A stretch of 64,000 nucleotides of DNA from Oligosphaera ethanolica (GTDB lineage Bacteria; Verrucomicrobiota; Lentisphaeria; Oligosphaerales; Oligosphaeraceae), in assembly GCF_030814695.1 (NCBI RefSeq), contig NZ_JAUSVL010000001.1, positions 682,001 to 746,000 of the forward strand, read 5' to 3'. Shown piece after piece: positions 52,802 through 61,868 of this stretch. The position numbers were made by a program, and so were the translations under genes. A model generated the notes under the pieces. That model worked only from the letters and a program-made list of their open reading frames with translations, ran no database searches and was not told the origin of the DNA. How positions within the stretch are numbered: the first letter of the stretch is position 1; each line of letters starts with the position of its first letter.

Positions 52802-53293
52802 TTAGGCCAGCAGCCCCGATGCCTGCAACACCACGCTGTACAGCAGCCAGCACATGGCCGCCGCCGAAAATAAATAACCGGCACGCTCCAACAGCAGACT
52901 GCGCGGCGGCATCTCCTTGATGTCCAGCAGATTCACCACGCCGGTCGCCGATTGCCGCCAGGCCATACGCAGCATCACCCCGATGTAGATGACATCTTTC
53001 AGCAGCACGGCCAGCGCCAGCGGCCGCTGCGTGCCGCGCCACAGCAAATAGCCCATCAGCACCATTTCCAACAGCAAGGCCAGCATCTCAAAGAGACTGC
53101 TAAGGACCAAACGCCGCATATAACGCCACTCGCTATCCTCCAGTTTGATCTCTGCACCTGAGAAGACCGCACTGGCACGATCAAGCAGTCCATCGTCTGC
53201 CACCCGCAACAGCCCGTAGGTGAAAAGTCCCTCCACAGTCACCCGCAGGGAATACACCAGATTGATCCACACAACTATGCCCAATAACAACAT
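52802..53293 (-). CDS. Small multi-pass membrane protein, unknown function
   Basis: A 163-residue protein from the ATG of LLLGIVVWINLVYSL. There are about four hydrophobic segments (near 1-15, 65-90, 95-115 and 140-160) with a charged loop between the first and second. I do not recognise a family. It ends 28 bases before the proposed holA start, so the two are likely co-transcribed. An upstream alternative start at 53344 has no better ribosome site. Confidence 0.6.
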   Translation of the reverse strand: MLLLGIVVWINLVYSLRVTVEGLFTYGLLRVADDGLLDRASAVFSGAEIKLEDSEWRYMRRLVLSSLFEMLALLLEMVLMGYLLWRGTQRPLALAVLLKDVIYIGVMLRMAWRQSATGVVNLLDIKEMPPRSLLLERAGYLFSAAAMCWLLYSVVLQASGLLA

Positions 53294-53676
53294 GCGTATG
53301 CCTATATAGTCCGTACCACAAACATGCCTGCCTGGCCCGACCAAACCACGGCCGGACTGTGACTAGTAGCCCGCAGAGCCGCCAGTGAAACCAATAATAT
53401 AAGGCCATTTGCGCAAAGAACAGAAATTTCTCCGCCACGCAGTAGCCAACACCTTCTTACAGAGCCACACACAGCGCGGCACTCCACCCTGTCCACGCTG
53501 TCCACGTTGTCCACCCTGTCCACACCTCCAACCTGTCCGTCCGCGCCGCTTTTTTGCGTCAGGCGGTTGTTTTCGAGCTGGTGTTAGCTACACTATTGGC
53601 CTGTCGCCGCGCCTTCGCCAGCGGCGTTACCCAGTCCATCTTGACAGTCTCGTCCAAAGCCTGGAAGGCCGTGGTC
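53294..53676. repeat. Intergenic with degenerate TGTCCAC repeat
   Basis: Divergent space of about 380 bp. At 53485-53526 a 9-bp unit (CTGTCCACG, TTGTCCACC and variants) occurs about five times, related to the minisatellite at 45701. Nothing else is recognisable. Confidence 0.6.
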
Positions 53677-54333
53677 ATGACCTCATCAACGAGTGCCTTT
53701 TCCCGTAACTGGCGTTACGGCAATATCCTGCTTCTTGTGGCCGTCTACGCCTGGTCGGCGGTCAATCCGGCGGACCGCGCGGTGTGGTGGGTGGAGATGG
53801 CGTCGGTAATCGCCATCAGCGCGCTGCTGCTGGTCAGCAGTCGCTGGTTCCGTTTTTCCAATACCAGCTACGCCATCGTCTCGTTGTGGCTGATCATGCA
53901 CAGCATCGGCGCCCATTACACTTTTGAGAAAGTGCCTTTCGACTGGGTCAGCAACGCCTTCGGCTTTGAGCGCAATCACTACGACCGCGTCGCCCATTTC
54001 GTCATCGGCATCAATGCTTTCCTCTTTGCCGAATTTGCCTACCGCAAAGACTGGCTGCGCACGCCGCTTTTGGCCGCTACTGTCGGCCTGGCCGCCATCA
54101 TGGCCATGGCCGCCGCCTGGGAAATCATCGAGTGGCTCTACGCCGCCATGGACGGCGGCGAAGTCGGCGCGGCCTTTCTCGGCTCCCAAGGCGATGTCTG
54201 GGACGCGCAGAAGGACATGCTCGCCGATACCCTCGGCGCCATCCTCGGCACCGGGCTTTTTCTCGCCCTGCACCGCGTCGTCAGCCCCACCAAAGACACC
54301 ACTAGCGCCGCCCCGGCATCTTCGGAGGCATGA
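53677..54333 (+). CDS. DUF2238 (YjdF-like) inner-membrane protein
   Basis: 218 residues from the ATG with TGGAAGG upstream. There are about six transmembrane segments. Family motifs are IMHSIGAHYTFEKVPFDW, NHYDRVAHFVIGINAF and AAWEIIEWLYAAM, followed by GDVWDAQKDMLADTLGAIL. The conserved His, Asp and Glu in the membrane are all present. Function of the family is unknown. The stop overlaps the MarC-like start (ATGA). Confidence 0.9.
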   Translation: MTSSTSAFSRNWRYGNILLLVAVYAWSAVNPADRAVWWVEMASVIAISALLLVSSRWFRFSNTSYAIVSLWLIMHSIGAHYTFEKVPFDWVSNAFGFERNHYDRVAHFVIGINAFLFAEFAYRKDWLRTPLLAATVGLAAIMAMAAAWEIIEWLYAAMDGGEVGAAFLGSQGDVWDAQKDMLADTLGAILGTGLFLALHRVVSPTKDTTSAAPASSEA

Positions 54334-54932
54334 CCATGGCCGCCTTTTTCACGACTTGGCTGCAGTTCACCGTCCTGCTCACGCCCTTCTTTGTCCTGTC
54401 GATGTTCCTGTCCATGACCATCGGCTGGCCGGAGAGCGACCGGCGGCGCCTGGCCATCCGCATCGGCGTGGCGTCCTTCGCGGCTAGCATCATCCTCTTC
54501 TACTTCGGGAACTGGATCTTCCACGTCTTCGGCATCACGGTCGATGCCTTCCGCATCGGCGGCGGCGCCCTGCTGTTCCTGACGGCTGTCGGCCTAGTCC
54601 AGGGCGATCACCAGAGCAGCAAACCCCGCCCCATTGAGTCCAGTGACATCGCGGTGGTGCCGCTGGCCATACCCATCACCGTCGGCCCCGGCACCACCGG
54701 CGCGCTGCTCGTCATTGGCGCGCAGACCACCGACGTAAATCTCCGGCTGATCACCACGGCGTCGCTCATCGCCGCCATCGCCGGACTGACAGGAATCCTG
54801 CTGCTGGGGTCCTTCTTAGAACGCGTCCTGCGCCTCCGCGGCATCACCATCATCAGCAAACTCACCGGGCTCTTCCTCTCGGCTATGGCCGCCGAAATGC
54901 TCTTCACCGGCATCCGGTCATTCTTCAAATAA
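54330..54932 (+). CDS. MarC-family membrane protein
   Basis: A 200-residue protein with six transmembrane segments, the usual MarC/SNG1-like size. Motifs are FRIGGGALLFLTAVGLVQG and VVPLAIPITVGPGTTGALL (two gating loops), ending SKLTGLFLSAMAAEMLFTGI. The physiological role of this family is uncertain; the E. coli marC locus link to antibiotic resistance was not upheld. It is co-translated with the DUF2238 gene. Confidence 0.93.
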   Translation: MTMAAFFTTWLQFTVLLTPFFVLSMFLSMTIGWPESDRRRLAIRIGVASFAASIILFYFGNWIFHVFGITVDAFRIGGGALLFLTAVGLVQGDHQSSKPRPIESSDIAVVPLAIPITVGPGTTGALLVIGAQTTDVNLRLITTASLIAAIAGLTGILLLGSFLERVLRLRGITIISKLTGLFLSAMAAEMLFTGIRSFFK

Positions 54933-54938
54933 CCGCCA

Positions 54939-56198
54939 TTAGCCCGCCGCATTGCCCCCCGACCGCTCTAGCCGACGCCCATAGCGCCACACCGCCAGCA
55001 GGAATTTGGGGTTGCCGATGACGTAGCGGCGAAACATCCGCCGCGGCTCCAGCATCAGCCGGAAAACCCACTCCAAGCCCATCTCCCGCAACCACAAGGG
55101 CGCCCGACGAATCGCCCCGGAATAAAAGTCGAAGAGACCGCCGACCGCGAGCCGCACCGGCACGCGCAGCTCATCGCGGTGCTCAATCAGCCACAGCTCC
55201 TGCAGGGGCACCCCGAAAGCCACCAGCAGGATGTCCGGCTGCGCGGCATTGACCGCGGCAATGACCCGAGCGCTGTCCTCCTCAAAATTGAAATAACCGT
55301 GCTGCGTGCCCACTATCTTCAGGCCGGGAAATTCCCCCGTCATGCGTTCTTTGACGCGTTCGGCAATGCCGGGCTTGCCGCCAAGCAGATACAGCGAACG
55401 GCCCTGCTCCTGCGCCGACCGGCACAGCCGCGGAAACAAATCCGTGCCGTTGACATTCTCTTTCAGCGGCGTGTTCAGCATGCGACAGGCCAACACCACG
55501 CCGCTACCGTCGGGATAAATGCGATCCGCCTGCAGCAGCGCCGCGCGGTAGTCTTCCCGGGCATTGGCGAGGTTGAAACAGTGCGGATTGACAAAAAAAA
55601 CTGCGCGCAGCCCGCGAGCGCCGCTGGCGGCCGCGCCCACAATTGCCGCCGTGGCTTCCGCCTGCGTGCTGTTGGCGAAGGGAATACCAAACAACTCCAG
55701 ACGCTCCGACAGCTGCGGCGCTACCAGCGGCGAGAAAAACAGCAGCGCGAATAAACACCGTAACAGCAGACTCAGGTCCCCACGCAAACTCTGCGAGGCG
55801 CAAAATGCGGCTTCGACGCTTTCACGGTCGGCGATGCCCATGCGCGTCGACTGATGCAGCAGCCACGGGCTGAAGATCGCCGGCCGCGCCGCCCCGCTCG
55901 CAATCGCCGGCAGCGCCTCGCCCGGCTTGCGCAGCCCCCACCCACATAGCGACATCTTCCCCGCCAGCACCCACAACAGCAAGGGCGCCCAGCGTACCAA
56001 AGGCCACGACGACGACAGATACCACACCGTCATCTCACCGCCAGACAAATTTGCCACGACCCGCTCGCGCTCCAGCCAGGGACGCCGGCGGCAACACTGG
56101 ATCAGCAACACCAGCACGGCAAGCGGCAGCAGCCAGGACAGCGTCGCCAGCAGACACAGTATGTACTCGCAGATGCGTCGCGCCATATCACCCCACAT
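54939..56198 (-). CDS. WecG/TagA/CpsF-family glycosyltransferase with degenerate sugar-transferase N-terminus
   Basis: A 419-residue protein. The C-terminal domain (about 165-405) is a WecB/TagA/CpsF (GT26) glycosyltransferase: PHCFNLANAREDY, DRIYPDGSGVVLACRML, LFPRLCRSAQEQGRSLYLLG, LLVAFGVPLQELW and VGGLFDFYSGAIRRAPLWL. The N-terminal 160 residues resemble a WcaJ-like polyprenyl-phosphate sugar transferase (hydrophobic helix, then LLLWVLAGKMSLCGWGLRKP for the usual MSLVGPRP), but its catalytic motifs are not preserved. It may act as a membrane anchor. It adds an N-acetylhexosamine-type sugar to a lipid-linked glycan. Confidence 0.88.
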   Translation of the reverse strand: MWGDMARRICEYILCLLATLSWLLPLAVLVLLIQCCRRRPWLERERVVANLSGGEMTVWYLSSSWPLVRWAPLLLWVLAGKMSLCGWGLRKPGEALPAIASGAARPAIFSPWLLHQSTRMGIADRESVEAAFCASQSLRGDLSLLLRCLFALLFFSPLVAPQLSERLELFGIPFANSTQAEATAAIVGAAASGARGLRAVFFVNPHCFNLANAREDYRAALLQADRIYPDGSGVVLACRMLNTPLKENVNGTDLFPRLCRSAQEQGRSLYLLGGKPGIAERVKERMTGEFPGLKIVGTQHGYFNFEEDSARVIAAVNAAQPDILLVAFGVPLQELWLIEHRDELRVPVRLAVGGLFDFYSGAIRRAPLWLREMGLEWVFRLMLEPRRMFRRYVIGNPKFLLAVWRYGRRLERSGGNAAG

Positions 56199-56304
56199 GT
56201 CAATGTTATTTACTTAACGATTCCAAGTGCTTAGGAGCTGTTCACAAATTACGTTTACCCTTTGCGACGCAAACGCTCTTTCATGTCATACCTTGCCGTC
56301 GGTC

Positions 56305-56715
56305 AACATTTCCCTCGCCGCGCAGCGGCAGAAGCGCTGAAAGCGCGAAACATACCAGCCCAGGGCAAGCACGCTGAAAGCGTGCGCCGCCCTGGGTACA
56401 ACGGCGACTATGTTCGTGTTCCTCGGCCTCTTTGCCCCCAGTCGGCGAAGCTGACTGGGGGCAAAGAGGCAATGGAACTCATGTCCTGCAGCCGCATTTT
56501 GCACTGTTGTACCTCGTCAAAGCTCTTTTAGGCCGCCCCTTCAGGGCTTTTTTCGGCCGGGCCCCTTACCCGGGGCGGCGCGCCCTGAGCGCGCTTGCCC
56601 TGGGCTATCTTAGGTCGCGCCTTCGGCGCTCAATACATCGGCAATATGGTCTCGCGCAGGATGACTAACCAACCCATCCCCAGGCCATTGTGAACACACC
56701 ATATAAAGAGCATGG
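56305..56715 (+). repeat. Dispersed palindrome-mosaic element, copy 6, with extension
   Basis: The core (56305-56481) matches the element at 13443, ending in GCCCCCAGTC-ggcgaagct-GACTGGGGGC. The extension to 56715 (GGCCGCCCCTTCAGGGC; CCCTGGGCTATCTTAGG) matches that of the 858-bp repeat. It fills the space between the two glycosyltransferase genes; no gene is supported there. Confidence 0.85.
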
Positions 56716-56772
56716 CACCCCGCATTCAGCTATGACTCAAACTATCCCACTTAGCAGGCATAACTCGCCAGC

Positions 56773-57993
56773 CTACGCATTCCCAGCGTTCCCCGTGTTC
56801 CCGGCGCCACCCGTCGCGACGGCGATGCGTGTCAACAGCGCGTCGTAGCCGGCCAGTACTCGCTCCTGACAGAACTTTGTTCTGATCAATTCGCGGCCGC
56901 GCTGGCCCATCTGCTGCCGCAGCGCCGCATCGCCTAGCAGGCGGTCGCAATGCCGGGCCAACTCGGCGAGGTCGCCGGGCGTCGCCATCAGGCCCGTTTC
57001 GCCGTGAATCAGCGATTCGCCCACGCCGCCCAGCGCAAACGCCGCCACCGGCAAGCCCGCCGCCGCGCATTCGGCCACCACCAGTCCAAAGGGCTCCTGC
57101 CAGCGAAAAGGCAACACCGCCAGATCGGCCGTGGCCATCTTCTCCTCAGGCGTCAGGCACCAGCCGCTGAACTCTACCCGGTCCGCAACGCCCAGCGACA
57201 ACGCCAGCGCCTCCAACATCGCGCGGTCCTTGCCGTCGCCAATAATCTCAACGCGATAGGGCTGCCGCAACAGCGGCAACAGCCGCAACAGCATGTCGGC
57301 GCCCTTACCGCGTATCAGCTGCCCAATGAAGATGATCCGTGGCGGCGCGTCAGCTGTCGCCGCCGACCGCACTGGTGCGGGCTCCGCGACGGGTATGTGC
57401 GGCGGTATCAACGTGATGCGCTCTGGCGCAAAGCCGTTGGCGACAAGATTGTCGCGCATGAACTGCGACAGCACCACCAAATGGGGGAAGTGACGATAGC
57501 ACGCAAAACGCTCGGGAAAAAGCGAGAATTTCTCCCGCAATTCCCCCCGCAGCCCCCCCGACCAACGCCGAGGTGATATCGCCATACCGCAGCAGCCACA
57601 GAGCAACCGCGCATACGGCAGCTGGCAGTTCCGCCGAGTAAAAGGAAAATACTTGTGCGAACGCGGGCAATACACGTCATGGTCGTGGACAAACAAGGCC
57701 AGTCGCTCGCCATAACGCTCCAGGAGGTCCTGCAGCAGCGTGTTGTCGCTTAGCTTGTGCACGCCGACCAGTGCAAAGTCCCGGTCCAGTTCCGGCAACT
57801 CAGTGATTGGCAGCAACCGGTCAAAGCCGGCGCGAAAGCGCTCGCTGTCCCGGGCCATCTCGGCGAAAGCGCCCCACAGCTCCACGCCCTGCTTACGCAG
57901 CAACGCCCCGACCTGGAAGATGTAGCGCTCAACGCCGCCGAAAAATCCAGCCTTTTGTGAGATGAACAGCAGCTTCCGGCCGCGTAATTCCAT
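56773..57993 (-). CDS. GT4-family glycosyltransferase
   Basis: A 406-residue GT-B enzyme. The N-terminal domain starts KLLFISQKAGFFGGVERYIF, with the Gly-Gly-x-Glu acceptor-side loop. The C-terminal donor-binding domain has IIFIGQLIRGKGADMLLRLL and FGLVVAECAAAGLPVAAFAL, with Glu in ECAAAG as the nucleotide-sugar-binding residue. It retains anomeric configuration when moving a sugar to a glycan or lipid. The extra cysteines near 125-150 (CPRSHK, LLCGCCG) are seen in a subset of bacterial GT4 enzymes. It lies 27 bases downstream of gcvPB on the same strand, but its function belongs with surface glycans. Confidence 0.9.
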   Translation of the reverse strand: MELRGRKLLFISQKAGFFGGVERYIFQVGALLRKQGVELWGAFAEMARDSERFRAGFDRLLPITELPELDRDFALVGVHKLSDNTLLQDLLERYGERLALFVHDHDVYCPRSHKYFPFTRRNCQLPYARLLCGCCGMAISPRRWSGGLRGELREKFSLFPERFACYRHFPHLVVLSQFMRDNLVANGFAPERITLIPPHIPVAEPAPVRSAATADAPPRIIFIGQLIRGKGADMLLRLLPLLRQPYRVEIIGDGKDRAMLEALALSLGVADRVEFSGWCLTPEEKMATADLAVLPFRWQEPFGLVVAECAAAGLPVAAFALGGVGESLIHGETGLMATPGDLAELARHCDRLLGDAALRQQMGQRGRELIRTKFCQERVLAGYDALLTRIAVATGGAGNTGNAGNA

Positions 57994-58019
57994 GGCAACT
58001 CGCTCTCCTCCTCGGGTTG

Positions 58020-59483
58020 TCAGCAGCAGGGCCGGGCAGTAAGCACCGGCTGCCGCGCCGCGGACACTTCGTCCAGCCGGCCAATCGGCATGGTCAACGG
58101 GCAGCGCTTGATTGCCTCGGGGTCGCTCTCGGCTTTCTTGGCAATGTCGATCATCGCATCGCAGAAGCGGTCGAGCATCTCTTTGGACTCCGTCTCCGTC
58201 GGCTCAATCATCAGCGCTTCAGGAATGATCAACGGGAAATAAATGGTCGGCGCGTGAAAACCCGCGTCCAACAGCGCCTTGGCGATGTCCAGCGCGTGGA
58301 CGCCAAAGCGCGTCTGCGGGCGCGCCGACAGCACGCACTCGTGCATGCAATAACGCGTAAATTTCTGCTCGTAGTACGGCGCCAAACGCGCCCGGATGTA
58401 GTTGGCGTTGAGCACGGCGTTCTCGCTGATGCGTTTGCAGCCATCGCGACCGCACATCGTCAGGTAGGTATAAGTCCGCAACAAAATCCCGAAATTGCCG
58501 TAGAACGGCGCAATGTAGCCAATGGACTGCGGATAGTCGTACGCGAGGCTGTAACTGCCGTCAGCGTGCTTCACCACCCGCGATTTCGGCAGAAAGGGCA
58601 CCAGCTTCTCCGCCACGCCCACCGGCCCGGCGCCGGGTCCGCCACCGCCGTGCGGCGTCGAAAAGGTCTTGTGCACATTCACGTGCATCGCATCGAACCC
58701 CAGATCGCCCGGACGCACCCGACCGACAATCGCGTTGAAATTGGCGCCATCGCAGTAGGCCAGCCCACCGGCCTGATGCACCAGTTCGACGACCTTCTCC
58801 ACATGCTTGTCAAAGAATCCCAACGTGTTCGGACAGGTCAGCATGATGCCGGCGACGTCGTCGCCCAGCGCGGCCCGCAGCGCGTCGAGGTCCACATCGC
58901 CGTCCGCGTCGCTGGCGATTTCCCGGCAATCGAAGCCGGCCATGGCGGCCGATGCCGGGTTGGTGCCGTGCGCGGCATCCGGTATGAGCATGACCGTTCG
59001 CCGCTGGTCGCCGCGCGCCTTGTGGTACGCCGCGAACATCATGACGCTGGTCAGCTCGCCATTGGCGCCGGCCATGGGCTGCAGCGTCGTCGCCGCAAAG
59101 CCCATCAGCGCGGAGAGCATCCGCTCGGTTTCATAAAGCACTTCCAGCGATCCCTGGCACAGCGACCCGCCCTTGCGCAGCTGCGACAGCAGCGGGTGCT
59201 GATTGGCAAAACCCGGCAGCGCCGCCATCCGCTCGTTGATCTTCGGGTTGTACTTCATGGTACAGGACCCCAGCGGGTAAAAATGGGTGTCCACGCCCAT
59301 GTTCAAACGGCTGAGCAGCGTGTAATGCCGCACCGTCTCCAACTCGCTCACCTCCGGCAATGCCGCCGGCGCGCCGCGCCGCAGGGACGCCGGCAAGTCG
59401 CTCGTCGTAAAAGGCCGCACATCGCATTTGGGCAGGCGGACGCCGCGACGACCAGCCGCGCCTTGATTGAATATCAGTTCCAT
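58020..59483 (-). CDS. gcvPB: Glycine dehydrogenase (decarboxylating) subunit 2
   Basis: A 487-residue C-terminal half of P-protein, the usual size for split systems. The pyridoxal-phosphate Lys lies in DAMHVNVHKTFSTPHGGGG. PLGSCTMKYNPKINERMAAL and ANGELTSVMMFAAYH are further signatures. With subunit 1 it decarboxylates glycine and passes the aminomethyl group to the lipoyl H-protein. It overlaps the gcvPA stop by 10 bases. Confidence 0.97.
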   Translation of the reverse strand: MELIFNQGAAGRRGVRLPKCDVRPFTTSDLPASLRRGAPAALPEVSELETVRHYTLLSRLNMGVDTHFYPLGSCTMKYNPKINERMAALPGFANQHPLLSQLRKGGSLCQGSLEVLYETERMLSALMGFAATTLQPMAGANGELTSVMMFAAYHKARGDQRRTVMLIPDAAHGTNPASAAMAGFDCREIASDADGDVDLDALRAALGDDVAGIMLTCPNTLGFFDKHVEKVVELVHQAGGLAYCDGANFNAIVGRVRPGDLGFDAMHVNVHKTFSTPHGGGGPGAGPVGVAEKLVPFLPKSRVVKHADGSYSLAYDYPQSIGYIAPFYGNFGILLRTYTYLTMCGRDGCKRISENAVLNANYIRARLAPYYEQKFTRYCMHECVLSARPQTRFGVHALDIAKALLDAGFHAPTIYFPLIIPEALMIEPTETESKEMLDRFCDAMIDIAKKAESDPEAIKRCPLTMPIGRLDEVSAARQPVLTARPCC

Positions 59484-60814
59484 AGTACCGCCTCCAGGGA
59501 ATTGGCAAAGCCGTTGATCTCTTCGCGGGTACGCTTCTCCGTCACCGACACCAGCAGCTGATTCTGTCGCTGGGAATAGTAACGCCCCAGCGGGAACCCC
59601 GCCGCGTAGCCCTTCTCGACCATGCGACCGCTAGCCTCCGCCGCGTCTACCGGCAATTCCACCACGAACTCATTGAAAAAAGGCTGTGAGCCGACCCGCC
59701 GCACGCCACGAATGGAACTGAGTACATCCAATGCGTAGCGCGCCTTGGACATGCACAGCTCGGCCACCTCCACCAGCCCCTGCTTGCCCATCAGGGTCAT
59801 GTAGGACAGCGCGCAGAGCGCGCAGAGATTCTCGTTGGAACAGATGTTGGACATCGCCTGCGCCCGCCGAATGTGTTGTTCGCGCGCCTGCAGCGTCAGC
59901 ACGTAGCCGGTGCGCCCCGACGCATCCTTCGCCTGGCCGACAATGCGCCCGGGCATCTTCCGCATCAGCTTGCTGGTTGTACACATGAAACCCAGGTAGG
60001 GCCCGCCAAAGGACAAGGGCATGCCCAGCGGCTGGCCTTCGCCCACCACGATGTCAAAACCGCATTCGCCGGGCGTCTTCACCACGGCCAGCGCCGTCGG
60101 ATAGGACGCGCAGACTGCTAGCGCGCCACGAGCCTTGATGGCCGCCACGCACGCCGTCCAGTCCTCAATGGTGCCGAACGCGTTGGGATATTGCACGATC
60201 ACACAGGCTGTATCGTCGTCCACGGCCGCCAGCAACGCGTCTTGATTGCTGCGTTCGTCATCAGTAGCCACCGTAGTGATACGACAGTCCAGATTGGCAC
60301 TGTAGCATTTGAGCATTTCCCGGAAGATCGGCGAAACCGCACTGGCAAGCACCACGTGCCGCCGCTGCGTGCTGCGCAGAGCCATCACCATCGCCTCGAA
60401 AACCGCCGTACCGCCGTCGTAGAGCGATGCGTTGGCCACGTCCATGCCCGTCAGGCGGCAGATGGCCGTCTGCCATTCGAAGATGGCCTGCAGCGTCCCC
60501 TGCGATGCCTCTGCCTGGTAAGGTGTGTAGGCGGTGTAAAATCCCGACCGCCCCAGTATTTCCGACACCGCCGCCGGTATGAAATGATCGTAGTAGCCCA
60601 TGCCCAGAAAACACACCAGCTCGGTGGCGTTCTTACCGGCCAAATGCGTCAGGTGCTTGGCGACTTCGTACTCCGAACGCCCCGACGGCAGCATGGAAAA
60701 ATCGCTCGTCGGCGCCGGCACGTTGGCTTTGTCCCACAGCTGATCCAGACTGGCACAGCCGATGGCCGCCAGCATTTCCCGCCGGTCGGCATCCGTATTG
60801 GCAATGAATGGCAT
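59474..60814 (-). CDS. gcvPA: Glycine dehydrogenase (decarboxylating) subunit 1
   Basis: A 446-residue protein. It starts FIANTDADRREMLAAIGCAS and has FLGMGYYDHFIPAAVSEILG, YTPYQAEASQGTLQAIFEWQ and MDVANASLYDGGTAVFEA, all P1-subunit signatures. It is the non-PLP-lysine half of the P-protein and is required for the active heterotetramer. It lies 62 bases after gcvH and overlaps gcvPB. Confidence 0.97.
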   Translation of the reverse strand: MPFIANTDADRREMLAAIGCASLDQLWDKANVPAPTSDFSMLPSGRSEYEVAKHLTHLAGKNATELVCFLGMGYYDHFIPAAVSEILGRSGFYTAYTPYQAEASQGTLQAIFEWQTAICRLTGMDVANASLYDGGTAVFEAMVMALRSTQRRHVVLASAVSPIFREMLKCYSANLDCRITTVATDDERSNQDALLAAVDDDTACVIVQYPNAFGTIEDWTACVAAIKARGALAVCASYPTALAVVKTPGECGFDIVVGEGQPLGMPLSFGGPYLGFMCTTSKLMRKMPGRIVGQAKDASGRTGYVLTLQAREQHIRRAQAMSNICSNENLCALCALSYMTLMGKQGLVEVAELCMSKARYALDVLSSIRGVRRVGSQPFFNEFVVELPVDAAEASGRMVEKGYAAGFPLGRYYSQRQNQLLVSVTEKRTREEINGFANSLEAVLWN

Positions 60815-60876
60815 GGTCGTCGCTCCTCTCTACGCAAGGCAAAAATGCTCAGAGACAACTGCCGCCGGCAGCACCA

Positions 60877-61242
60877 TCACTCGGCGATGGTCTTCTGATA
60901 CTGCTCGGCCGTGAGCAGCGTTTTCAGCTCGTCTTCCTTGACGTCCTTCAGGCGGCAAATCCAACCGTCGCCCTCGGGCGCTTGATTAAGCAGCGCCGGG
61001 TCGGCGGCCAGCGCGTCGTTAACCTCGCTGACCGTCCCGCCAATGGGCGCAAAGATGTCTGATGCGGCCTTGACGGACTCAACCGTGCCGATGACGGCGC
61101 CCGCCGCGAAGGCCTTGCCCACCGCCGGCATCTCCACGTAAGTCAGATCGCCGAGCTCCTCAGCCGCGAACGTGGAAATGCCCATGGTCGCAATGCCGTC
61201 AACGACCTCAATCCACTCGTGAGTTTCTGCGTAGTATTTCAT
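60877..61242 (-). CDS. gcvH: Glycine cleavage system H protein
   Basis: 121 residues from the ATG with AAGGAG 9 bases upstream; the longer frame has no such site. It begins KYYAETHEWIE. The lipoylated Lys lies in GTVESVKAASDIFAPIGG. The C-terminus is GWICRLKDVKEDELKTLL. It shuttles the aminomethyl intermediate between the P and T proteins. gcvT would be expected directly adjacent, but about 625 bp of repeats intervene. Confidence 0.97.
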   Translation of the reverse strand: MKYYAETHEWIEVVDGIATMGISTFAAEELGDLTYVEMPAVGKAFAAGAVIGTVESVKAASDIFAPIGGTVSEVNDALAADPALLNQAPEGDGWICRLKDVKEDELKTLLTAEQYQKTIAE

Positions 61243-61373
61243 CTCGCTGCTCCTTCCTGGGTTGGCACATGGCCTGCGCCGTTCTGTCATTCACAACTGC
61301 AAAAGTACGAATATAGCGCCGCGGCCGCACAAGTTCACCGCGCCGGCATGGCTAATTCACCGTTCGCCGTAAG

Positions 61374-61493
61374 CGGTCAGTGTACACCCCGGCGCTTCGC
61401 TGGGACAATTTGCAGGAAACCCACGGCCAGTCGCCGCCCAGCCATCCGACCTTGATTTCCGCCGACCTTTGCGGCAGCGTGTTTCATAGGAGT
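61374..61493 (-). repeat. 120-bp dispersed repeat, inverted copy
   Basis: The reverse complement of 19948-20067, with no difference seen by eye. It begins CGGTCAGTGTACACC and ends TTTCATAGGAGT. It sits between gcvH and the palindrome-mosaic element. Confidence 0.9.
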
Positions 61494-61596
61494 GATTGTT
61501 ATCAGTCGGTCTCAGGGGACGCAAGGGACCGGGGCCCTTCACGTAACGATTACCATGGCGCCTGTTGTTTCTTCAAATCAGCCTTATGTCATCGCG

Positions 61597-61772
61597 GCAT
61601 TTCATCGCCGCGAAGCGGCAGAAGCGCTGAAAGCGCGAAACATATTAGCCCAGGGCAAGCACGCTGAAAGCGTGCGCCGCCCTGGGTGCAACGGCAACTA
61701 TGTTCGTGTTCCTCGGCCCCTTCGGCCCCAGTCGGCGAAGCTGACTGGGGCCGAAGGGGCAATGGAACTCAC
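61597..61772 (+). repeat. Dispersed palindrome-mosaic element, copy 7
   Basis: Same order of palindromes, ending with GGCCCCAGTC-ggcgaagct-GACTGGGGCC and GGCAATGGAACTCA. It lies in the gap between gcvT and gcvH, on the strand opposite to those genes. Confidence 0.85.
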
Positions 61773-61868
61773 TTTCTTGCTTGCTATGTCGCCCCCTTTC
61801 AGGATGCTTCCTGCAGCAGGCATAAACGTCGGAGGCATATCGTCCATCCAATATCAATCACTGATCGT

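Noticed and set aside
58017..59561. Long plus-strand frame (514 codons) opposite gcvPB
   Set aside because: Arg/His-rich shadow frame. gcvPB on the minus strand has full family motifs.
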